Part shown: piece by piece, positions 1-6,890 of the stretch
Position numbering within the stretch: the stretch's first letter is position 1
How the letters are laid out: each line of letters opens with the position of its first letter
NCBI GenBank assembly: GCA_030597485.1
Contig: JAUVRU010000026.1
Location: forward strand, 1-12,001
DNA from: Anaerolineae bacterium
GTDB taxonomy: Bacteria > Chloroflexota > Anaerolineae > 4572-78 > NAK82
Reading direction: 5' to 3'
DNA: 12,001 nucleotides
Notes under the pieces: model-generated
Told to the model about the DNA's origin: nothing
Database searches by the model: none
The model's input: the letters and a program-made list of their open reading frames with translations, nothing else
Position numbers and translations under genes: made by a program

Positions 1-2155
1 AGAACAGTATACGTTTGCCATCAGGTGACCAGACCGGACCGTGGTCGTCCGCCGAAGGAGAGCTGCTCACATTCCGCTGATTGGAGCCATCAGCATTCAT
101 CACGTATATCTCGGCATTGCCATCACGGTTGCTCTCAAACACGATCCGATCACCGGTGGGAGAATAGATGGGTGACAGGTCGTTCCCTTCAGCCAGGGTC
201 AAACGTCGAGGCTCAGGCTGGAAATCCTCCTCCTGTCCAGGGAGCGGGGCTGGCATAGTGTAGATGTCCCAGTTGTCATCACGTTTGCCAGAGTAGGCCA
301 TTGTCCTGCCATCCGGAGACCAGACCGGTGACAGCACACCGGCACCATCGTTGGTGATCTGGCTCAGCCCAGTACCATCGGCGTTGACGATGAATATCTC
401 CCAATAGCCCGTGCGGTTTGACGAAAACGTGATCTGCTGACCGTCTGGAGACCAGGCGGCAGTCCAGTCACTAGCTGGATGCTGCGTGACCCTGAATGGC
501 CAGTCTTGATCGGCCGGCCATGAGGCTCCGGGCGCAGGCATCACCACGATATCGCGGTTGTCACCCTGCTTCGACACATAGGCAATACGCTGCCCTTCGG
601 GAGACCAGGTGGGCGTGATGTCCTCGCCATCACTTTGAGTGATACGCTGGCGGTTGGAGCCATCAGCATCCATCACGAAAACCTGCCAGGTGGGCAGATC
701 GCCGGTGCTGCCCACATTGCGCGCCCTGAAAGCAATGGATGGCATGGTACGGACAACGACCACCGGGTTGGTGGGCGTGGGCGTCAACGGCACAGGCGTG
801 GGAGTAGGAGACGTCACCGGGGAGATGAAGGTGACGGGCTGATCGGTCGGCACCGGTGTGGGAGTAGGGCTGAACAAGCCCAGGGGCAATATGCCTGTCA
901 AGAGCAGGACCCACAGCCCGGCGCCACACAACGCCGTCATCGCCAGCCCAACAATAACCCAGTTCCCTACATTCCACCCGCGCCTGGCATCTCCCGTTCC
1001 TCGCTCTACCTGCAAAGCATCCGATTGGGCGCTGAGTCGATTCCAGTTTATCTGTGCCAGCACAGTAGTTGGGTCAAAGTGATGCTCAAGCCAGTGACGA
1101 AAGAGAGCGACGACAAATCGATAGCTCGACGCCCCCATACGTTCCAAGGCGCCCCGGTCGGCCAATGACTCAAGGGCATCCACAACGGTGCCAGGGGCGA
1201 CCTCCTCGTTGGACCGCTGCAAGTAATGAACCACCTCTTGCTTGCTGATCAGACCGTGGGTCCCCTTCAGAGCACTCATAGCCACCAAAGCCGCGCGCTC
1301 CGCCCAATCAGACTGATCCCAAATGGCCTGAAAGCGCTCGTTGGGAAGAGACAGCAGCTCGTCCAACACCACGTCCACGTCGCCTTGATTGAGGTAGCCC
1401 TCACGTGCGCACCGGCTGAAAAGAGCCTGGCAAAACAGATGCAGGTAGTAGGGATGGTTTGAGGTTATGTCGGCAATGCGTTTCACCGCCCCGGCGTCGC
1501 AGCGCAGGGCCCCCTGGCAAGGGCGGGTGACCAGCTGCAAGGCTTCGTCCCCACTCAGTGGACCCAGGCGGAAGGCCTCAGCCCCGGCCGCCAGCGGGTG
1601 GCTGAGCTGGGTGTACGCCGTCCCAGACATCGTCAACAACAGACGCAGCGACGGGACTGACGCCAGCAAGGCGGTGAGCACATCATAGAGGCTGGTTGCA
1701 GATTCACCACCCTCGCTCTCCTCAACCAAGTGCACGTCATCCAGGAGGAGCAGCAGCTGGCCTGAATCCAGGGACGCGGCAATCTGTTGCAAGAGAGAGG
1801 TACGGGCGGCAGCCGGGTCACCGGCCGCATCCAATGGCGCGGACGGCCCGAGATCCTGTGCCGTCGCCTGCCTGGCGATCTCATCAACCAGCGCAACCAG
1901 CACCTGGTGCAACGCCTCACCCTGGCAGGCCTTGAACTCGAAGGAGAGGAAAGAAACGTGCCCGGGCAACAGCTGGGGCAGACACCGCACCAATGATGTC
2001 TTGCCAATCAGATCGGAGCCATAGACAATCAGCAGTCGCCGGCTGACGTTGAGCTGCTGTTCTATCCACAGCAAGACATCGTCACGCCCGAATAACATCT
2101 CAGGAGATTCGACAGGCCGTCCAGCGTGATATGGATTGATCAGATCGTCCAACAT
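1..2155 (-). CDS. AAA/STAND-like ATPase with TM segment and TolB/PD40 beta-propeller (C-terminus off left edge)
   Basis: The frame is open from ATG 2155 to the window edge: 718 codons, no stop, so the C-terminus is missing. A GGAG Shine-Dalgarno (2161-2164) lies 5 nt before the ATG. Domain order: FGRDD lead-in (about 22-26), Walker A GSDLIGKTS (46-54), Walker B LLLLLDD (134-140), then a winged-helix-like region (about 280-360). One hydrophobic membrane segment follows (about 398-428), then a Thr/Pro linker with two SPTPTPVP copies (429-456), then propeller blades marked by WSPEG/WSPDG/YSPTG at about 517, 568, 612, 664 and 709. Inferred topology: cytoplasmic ATPase joined to an outside propeller, suggesting a sensor or signalling switch; ligand and partner are unknown. 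It lies 160 bp downstream of ileS on the same strand. Similar ATPase-propeller fusions occur in Chloroflexota, Cyanobacteria and Actinobacteria. The domain calls are solid, the cellular role is not. Confidence 0.85.
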   Translation of the reverse strand, partial: MLDDLINPYHAGRPVESPEMLFGRDDVLLWIEQQLNVSRRLLIVYGSDLIGKTSLVRCLPQLLPGHVSFLSFEFKACQGEALHQVLVALVDEIARQATAQDLGPSAPLDAAGDPAAARTSLLQQIAASLDSGQLLLLLDDVHLVEESEGGESATSLYDVLTALLASVPSLRLLLTMSGTAYTQLSHPLAAGAEAFRLGPLSGDEALQLVTRPCQGALRCDAGAVKRIADITSNHPYYLHLFCQALFSRCAREGYLNQGDVDVVLDELLSLPNERFQAIWDQSDWAERAALVAMSALKGTHGLISKQEVVHYLQRSNEEVAPGTVVDALESLADRGALERMGASSYRFVVALFRHWLEHHFDPTTVLAQINWNRLSAQSDALQVERGTGDARRGWNVGNWVIVGLAMTALCGAGLWVLLLTGILPLGLFSPTPTPVPTDQPVTFISPVTSPTPTPVPLTPTPTNPVVVVRTMPSIAFRARNVGSTGDLPTWQVFVMDADGSNRQRITQSDGEDITPTWSPEGQRIAYVSKQGDNRDIVVMPAPGASWPADQDWPFRVTQHPASDWTAAWSPDGQQITFSSNRTGYWEIFIVNADGTGLSQITNDGAGVLSPVWSPDGRTMAYSGKRDDNWDIYTMPAPLPGQEEDFQPEPRRLTLAEGNDLSPIYSPTGDRIVFESNRDGNAEIYVMNADGSNQRNVSSSPSADDHGPVWSPDGKRILF
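788..868. repeat. Short direct repeat encoding the SPTPTPVP linker
   Basis: Two near-identical 21-bp copies (788-808 and 848-868, differing at two positions) start exactly 60 bp apart within the ATPase gene. On the coding strand both encode part of SPTPTPVP in the extracytoplasmic linker between membrane segment and propeller. The exact 60-bp spacing suggests a local in-frame duplication that lengthened the linker. Such Thr/Pro linkers are common in Chloroflexota surface proteins. Confidence 0.6.
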
Positions 2156-2315
2156 GGATACTCCGCGATGAATGGCTGGCGCAAGCCGCGACTGCGGCCG
2201 CCGGCCAAGCCACGTCTACCCCCGCCAGCTGGTGTCGCCCGACGTGCCCAGGCCCATAGCGAGCTCCAGGACTCCTGGGCGAATGCACACGCCCGGCTCA
2301 GCCGGTTTGAGAAAG

Positions 2316-5300
2316 TCACACTCGTCGCACTCCCAGGCTGATTGGAGCCCCTTCCACCGTATGGGCTTCGACGTGGGCGCCTGCCGGCGGCTTGCCAGAA
2401 ACCAGGTCCGTCGACAGAGTCTCGGCCCGGATATACTCTCCCCAGATGGTCATCACGTCGGCCAGTCCGCCATCAGCCACGAAGTACGTGACGATACGGT
2501 CATCAATGCTGAAGCCGGCATTCTTGCGCATAGTCTGCACACGGCGCACAATCTCCCGGGCCATACCCTCAGCCCGCAACTCCGGCGTGATCACAGCATC
2601 CACCGCCACCGTGACCCCCTTGTCAGCAGACACCGCCAACCCGGCTGCCGGTTGAGTCTGCACCAGTACCTCCTCCGGGGCCAACTCCACCGCCTCACCG
2701 TCAACGGTCAGGAACACCGGCAGTCCGGCCTGCACGCGTTCTACCACCGCAACCGGATCCGCGGCGCTGAGCGCTGCCCGAACTTCTGGAAACATCTTTC
2801 CAAAGCGAGGACCCAGCAGCCTGTTGTCTGGCAATATCCGGTAGGTAACCAGGGTCCCTTCCTCGGCAACAAACTCCAGTGCCTTCACGTTCAACTCGTC
2901 GACCACAGTATCGGCCAGTTCGTCAATGAGCTTTGCTCGCGTATCACCTGCGTAGACCAACGCCTTGGCCAACGGCTGACGCACTTTGATGTTGGCGCTG
3001 CCCCGTGCGCCCAACCCAAGGCTGGCAATGCGGCGCGCAAGGGCCATCTGTGCCATCAATACCTCGTCAATCGCCGATTCATCCGCTCGGGGCCAGTCGC
3101 AATGGTGGACACTCTGATAGGCATCAGGCTGCACTGAGCATACCAGGTTCTGATACATCACTTCGGTGACAAAGGGGGTGATGGGAGCCAGCAGTTTGGT
3201 CAGGCACACCAGGACGTGATACAGCGTGGCATAGGCAGTGCGTTTGTCTGCGTCCTGTTCACTCTTCCAAAAACGGCGCCGGCTGCGTCGCACGTGCCAA
3301 TTGGTCAAGTCGTGCAGAAACGATTCGATAACCCCAACTGCGCCGTAGGCATCCGAGTTATCCAGCACCTGAGTGCAGTGGCCAACCACCTGGTTGAGTC
3401 GAGCAAGGATCCAGCGATCAAGCAAGTTCTGGCTGCGGGGAATGGCTCCTTCAGGGGTGGCAGGGAAGAATCCTTCGCCAGGTGGTTCCCAGCCATCCAG
3501 GTTGGCATAAGTCACAAAGAAATTGTAGACGTTCCACAACGGGATGAGAAACTGACGACGCACCTCGTCGGCGCGTTGATAACCGAAGAGCAAGTTGTTC
3601 TCAGGTTTCTGAGCGCAATACAGCCAGCGCATCACATCCACGCCCATTTTGTCGGCGGCGTCATTGAACTCAATCGCGTTTCCCCAGCTCTTGTGCATAG
3701 GACGGCCATCCTCGGCCCACAGCGTGGCGTAGCCGAAGTTCTCCAGAAAGGACGGCGTGCCGTCAATAACCGTGCCCATAACCAACATACTATAGAACCA
3801 ATTGCGGAATTGCCCTGGGAACGACTCGCTGATCCAGTGTGCCGGATACCATTTCCGCCAATAGTCGCGATCAGTGCGGTAGCGCAGAGTGCTGAAGGTG
3901 ACGATGCCGGCGTCCAGCCAAGGGTTTCCCACATCAGGGATACGGCTCATCGTCCCACTGCATTGGGGGCATTGGATCTTCACCGCATCGATGAAAGGGC
4001 GGTGAGGCGTATGTCCCTCAAACTCATCCCAGCCAGCCACGGTACGCGTCCGCAATTCAAGTTCATCTCCAATGACCTCATAGCGACTGCATTGAGCACA
4101 CTCCCAGAAGGGAAGCGCCAACCCCCAATAGCGTTTCTTGCTGATCATCCAGTCGCGCATGTTGCGAAGCCAGTCCATCTCCCGGGCGTAGCCAAAGTCG
4201 GGGATCCAGTGGATCTGGGCAACCACATCCATAATCTGGTAACGCAGGCTGTTCTCTTTTTCCTCTGGAGTCAAGGCTTCGCGCGGCTTATCGTAGACCG
4301 GTCCCATGCTGATAAACCACTCGTCCACCAACCGGAAGACCAATTCGGTCTTGCAACGCCAGCATACGGGATAGCGGTGAGTGTAGGACTCAACGTGGTA
4401 CAGCAGTCCCTTGCGCCCCAGGTCCTCAAGAATGAGCTCGCTCACGTCGCCCACGTACCTTCCGGCCAGCCAGCCGAACTCCTCGACGAAATGGCCTTCG
4501 TCGCCCAGCGGTGCCAGCAGTGGCAGATTCAGTTCCTTGCCCAACTCGAAGTCCTCGGCACCGCAGCCCGGAGCGATGTGGACAATGCCAGTTCCCTCGG
4601 TCTCGCCCACCTCATCCCACAGAATAACGCGATGCGCTCGAGCCGCGCTTTCCCCCACGCCACGGACAAGATGCTCCAGGTCGGTGCAGCCACCCGGTTG
4701 CTGCGCTGCCTCCAAGTCATCGAACGGGCCATCGTAGGTCCAACCCTCCAGATCAGTGCCCGGCAGCTCAGCCAGCACCTGGTAGTCGCCCCTGAGCATA
4801 TGCATCGTGCCTTGGGAAAGGTACAAGACTTCGTCGCCGTTCTGGACTTTGACGTACGTCAGGTCGGGCCCGACGGCAGCCGCCACATTGCTGGTCAGTG
4901 TCCACGGCGTGGTGGTCCACACCAGAAGCGACTCCTTCTGCCGGCCCCGCAGGGGGAGACGCAGGGTGACACCAGGATGGGCCATCTCCACGTAGCCGTC
5001 AGTGACGATCTCGTGCTGGCTGATGCCGGTCGCACACCGCGAACACCATGGCATCACATCAGCGCCCCGATACAGCCAGCCATTGTCCCAACACCGCTTG
5101 AGGAAGGTCCAAATCATGTAGTTGTTCTCGTTGGAGAAGGTGAAATAGCTGCCGCCCAACTCGGGCAGCCCCAACCGCCCCACGATCTGCTCCACCGTAT
5201 CGGTGACCGGCCCCTCCGGCCCCCCCACCGTAACCACCTGCGATGGGTCTTCCATCAGTTGTCCTGCCAGCCAACGCAATTGGTCCGCGTCGTTCCAATC

Positions 5301-5729
5301 CATCCAATATCCCAGGCGTATGGACTGTTCTGTCTGCACCGCCGCATAGCGCAGCACCCGCTCCTTGCATTTAACCACGAAACGGTCCAAGCCGTACGCC
5401 TCTATGTCCCTTTTCGACCCAAAACCCAGCTCTTTTTCGACCTCTACCTCCACCCACAGCCCCTGGCAATCAAAGCCATTCTGGTAACGCAGCTCGCGGC
5501 CGCGCATTGTCCAGAAGCGGTTATAGAGATCCTTGTACATACGGCCCCAGCCATGATGGACCCCCATTGGGTTGTTGGCCGTGATCGGTCCGTCAATGAA
5601 CGACCAGGGGGGCTGCCCCTTGTGCAACTCCCGCATCACACGGAACGCGTCCGTTTCCTCCCAAAAACCCAGGATCTCACGTTCCTGGGCAGGGAAGTCA
5701 ACCTTAGCGGGTACATCCTTGAACGGCAT
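2316..5729 (-). CDS. ileS: Isoleucyl-tRNA synthetase, type 2 (IleRS2), with altered HIGH and KMSKS motifs
   Basis: Cytoplasmic class I synthetase that charges tRNA-Ile with isoleucine; 1137 aa, in the size range of type-2 enzymes. The ATG has an excellent GGAGGAG Shine-Dalgarno (5737-5743) 7 nt upstream. Visible landmarks: N-terminal catalytic block with GVHH at 56-59 where HIGH is expected; CP1 editing domain with WTTTPWTL (271-278) and GTGIVHIAPG (379-388); PVCWRC zinc pair (C456, C459); further Cys pairs C544/C547 and C587/C590 as in type-2 enzymes; PMHKSWGN (677-684) at the KMSKS loop; a helical anticodon-binding region (about 765-880); and a C-terminal extension ending VEGAPISLGVRRV-stop. 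About 45 extra residues (146-192) sit between YWMDW and SYFTFSNENNYMIW. The GXHH form is known from published work on mupirocin-hyper-resistant IleRS2. No T-box was found upstream. Identity is certain; the resistance phenotype is inferred. Confidence 0.97.
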   Translation of the reverse strand: MPFKDVPAKVDFPAQEREILGFWEETDAFRVMRELHKGQPPWSFIDGPITANNPMGVHHGWGRMYKDLYNRFWTMRGRELRYQNGFDCQGLWVEVEVEKELGFGSKRDIEAYGLDRFVVKCKERVLRYAAVQTEQSIRLGYWMDWNDADQLRWLAGQLMEDPSQVVTVGGPEGPVTDTVEQIVGRLGLPELGGSYFTFSNENNYMIWTFLKRCWDNGWLYRGADVMPWCSRCATGISQHEIVTDGYVEMAHPGVTLRLPLRGRQKESLLVWTTTPWTLTSNVAAAVGPDLTYVKVQNGDEVLYLSQGTMHMLRGDYQVLAELPGTDLEGWTYDGPFDDLEAAQQPGGCTDLEHLVRGVGESAARAHRVILWDEVGETEGTGIVHIAPGCGAEDFELGKELNLPLLAPLGDEGHFVEEFGWLAGRYVGDVSELILEDLGRKGLLYHVESYTHRYPVCWRCKTELVFRLVDEWFISMGPVYDKPREALTPEEKENSLRYQIMDVVAQIHWIPDFGYAREMDWLRNMRDWMISKKRYWGLALPFWECAQCSRYEVIGDELELRTRTVAGWDEFEGHTPHRPFIDAVKIQCPQCSGTMSRIPDVGNPWLDAGIVTFSTLRYRTDRDYWRKWYPAHWISESFPGQFRNWFYSMLVMGTVIDGTPSFLENFGYATLWAEDGRPMHKSWGNAIEFNDAADKMGVDVMRWLYCAQKPENNLLFGYQRADEVRRQFLIPLWNVYNFFVTYANLDGWEPPGEGFFPATPEGAIPRSQNLLDRWILARLNQVVGHCTQVLDNSDAYGAVGVIESFLHDLTNWHVRRSRRRFWKSEQDADKRTAYATLYHVLVCLTKLLAPITPFVTEVMYQNLVCSVQPDAYQSVHHCDWPRADESAIDEVLMAQMALARRIASLGLGARGSANIKVRQPLAKALVYAGDTRAKLIDELADTVVDELNVKALEFVAEEGTLVTYRILPDNRLLGPRFGKMFPEVRAALSAADPVAVVERVQAGLPVFLTVDGEAVELAPEEVLVQTQPAAGLAVSADKGVTVAVDAVITPELRAEGMAREIVRRVQTMRKNAGFSIDDRIVTYFVADGGLADVMTIWGEYIRAETLSTDLVSGKPPAGAHVEAHTVEGAPISLGVRRV

Positions 5730-5761
5730 TGACTATCTCCTCCGAACCCGTATCGCATAAC

Positions 5762-5776
5762 CATCTACAGTAGATG
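5762..5776. promoter_or_regulatory. 15-bp odd palindrome upstream of ileS (operator-like)
   Basis: CATCTAC-A-GTAGATG is a perfect inverted repeat with 7-bp arms and a single central base, ending 33 bp before the ileS ATG. It could be a dimeric repressor site, or in RNA a 6-bp hairpin just before the Shine-Dalgarno. No clear sigma-70 -10/-35 pair was recognised next to it, so its role is a guess from symmetry and position. Confidence 0.35.
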
Positions 5777-5785
5777 TGAGCGGTT

Positions 5786-5829
5786 TTCGCTGATTCGCTG
5801 ACTCGTCGAAGATCCCGCTTGCGGGGATC
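5786..5829. repeat. Tandem TTCGCTGA copies plus GATCCC/GGGATC hairpin (REP-like block)
   Basis: TTCGCTGA occurs twice in direct tandem (5786-5793 and 5794-5801). Ten bases on, GATCCC (5811-5816) and GGGATC (5824-5829) form a 6-bp hairpin with a 7-nt loop. No long U-run follows on either strand, so it is a poor terminator. The compact direct-repeat plus hairpin layout in an intergenic spacer resembles a REP/MITE-like dispersed repeat; only other copies in the genome would show that. Confidence 0.35.
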
Positions 5830-5872
5830 ATTCGCTCAAGTGACTGTCGGTCTGGAACAGCAGTTCGGTCAT
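5828..5872 (-). pseudogene. 14-codon ORF with strong RBS; possible alaX (alanyl-tRNA editing) remnant or leader peptide
   Basis: A textbook Shine-Dalgarno GGGAGGA (5878-5884) sits 5 nt before ATG 5872. The frame reads MTELLFQTDSHLSE and then TGA. From memory, this resembles the N-terminus of AlaX-type alanyl-tRNA editing proteins, which often begin MTELL-x-DSYL-x-EF. The stop falls inside a 20-nt hairpin-forming segment (5811-5830); skipping exactly that segment restores the frame and continues EFDE before another stop at the ileS Shine-Dalgarno. Two readings fit: the 5' stump of a disrupted alaX, or a short leader peptide of ileS. No tract of Ile codons supports classical attenuation. The RBS and short ORF are seen; the AlaX match is tentative. 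Confidence 0.35.
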
Positions 5873-5962
5873 AGGTTTCCTCCCACACAAGACCTGGGCC
5901 TGGTTGATCCGCCCGATCCTATCCCTTTCCCCGGACCCGCGCAGCCTTCACCTGATCGCTGT

Positions 5963-6796
5963 TCAATTGGCCTCAATCATCTGCTTGTAGAGCGCCTCAA
6001 CGTTAGCGTAGTGCAGGTCCTGGATCAGTCCATTGAGTGGGATACGGGACTTGCCACACGATTCGACGTCCACGCTGCGGAGTGCATCAGAACCCTTACC
6101 TGATTCCACCACCTCTGCCACCTTCTGGTGAACGATGTTCAGGTAGCGGATGCTGGTGGTGATAGAATCGCGAATCTCACCGCGCAAAAGAACTTCGCCG
6201 TGGCCTTGCACGACGCACTCCAGGTTCAGCTCCAGGAGATTCCTCAGTGAGGCGATGAACTCTTCGCGATCCCCCCACACGAAATAGGGAAGGGCCATCA
6301 CCGTGTCGGCAGCCAACAGCACTTTGTCTTCCCTGATGTAGACGACTATTGAGTCATGCGTATGGCCCGGGGTCAGAATCATCTGCATCGACTTACCGCC
6401 CAGATGGAGGAACATCGCCCCCTCATCAAACGTGATGTCGGGCACGGCTATCTCCACATCTCGCAGTGCTGGCTGGCTTTCCTTGGAATCCTCTAGCGTC
6501 CTCGCTCCCACGTCCAGCAAGGCCTCAGCACAGAGCTGATGCGACACCAGCTGCACGTTCTCAAACAGACAGCTACCGTTTGTGTGGTCACCGTGCCAAT
6601 GAGAGCTGATGAGGTAACGGATCTGACCCCGCCGCAGACCGTTCAGGAAATCGATCATCATGCTCGTCTCCTGCGGGTAGGGTAGAGTGTCAATCACCAC
6701 AATGCCGTCCACAGTCACAATCGCCGAAGCGGTGACCTGCACGTAGAGATCGCTGGTGAAGACGTAGATATCGTCCGATACTCGCTCACGTCGCAT
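5963..6796 (-). CDS. Metallo-beta-lactamase-fold hydrolase
   Basis: 277-aa soluble protein with the full MBL-fold metal set: HWHGDH at 66-71 (H66, H68, D70, H71), TPGHTHDS with H145, AADTVM with D164, and GHGE with H199. It should bind two metal ions, probably zinc, and hydrolyse a substrate the sequence does not identify. The arrangement fits the broad single-domain MBL group that includes glyoxalase II-like, lactonase-like and SoxH-like enzymes. No signal peptide or extra C-terminal domain is evident; the last 60 residues are helical and family-specific. AAGGAGG (6810-6816) lies 13 nt before the ATG, longer than usual, but an in-frame TGA four codons upstream excludes an earlier start. It lies 94 bp after the M32 gene with no terminator between, so co-transcription is likely. 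Confidence 0.9.
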   Translation of the reverse strand: MRRERVSDDIYVFTSDLYVQVTASAIVTVDGIVVIDTLPYPQETSMMIDFLNGLRRGQIRYLISSHWHGDHTNGSCLFENVQLVSHQLCAEALLDVGARTLEDSKESQPALRDVEIAVPDITFDEGAMFLHLGGKSMQMILTPGHTHDSIVVYIREDKVLLAADTVMALPYFVWGDREEFIASLRNLLELNLECVVQGHGEVLLRGEIRDSITTSIRYLNIVHQKVAEVVESGKGSDALRSVDVESCGKSRIPLNGLIQDLHYANVEALYKQMIEAN

Positions 6797-6890
6797 GGTG
6801 CGTTTTCAGCCTCCTTGGTGGGGCAGCCATCTGCCAGCAGGGAAACCGGCAGCCGCAGGCCACAGCACCCGAACTGGACACGCCGGCCGG

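Noticed and set aside
2185..2198. GCCGC-GACT-GCGGC hairpin between ileS and the ATPase gene as a terminator
   Set aside because: The stem is only 5 bp and no U-tract follows on either strand.
3216..5732. 838-codon open frame on the plus strand opposite ileS
   Set aside because: It mirrors ileS almost base for base, has no recognisable domains and an unlikely composition rich in His, Pro, Gln and Arg. It is a by-product of the GC-rich ileS codons on the other strand, as is the 321-codon frame at 2172-3137.
5730..5962. T-box riboswitch upstream of ileS
   Set aside because: I looked for an AGGGTGGNACCGCG-like box, an Ile specifier loop and a terminator/antiterminator on the minus strand and found none.
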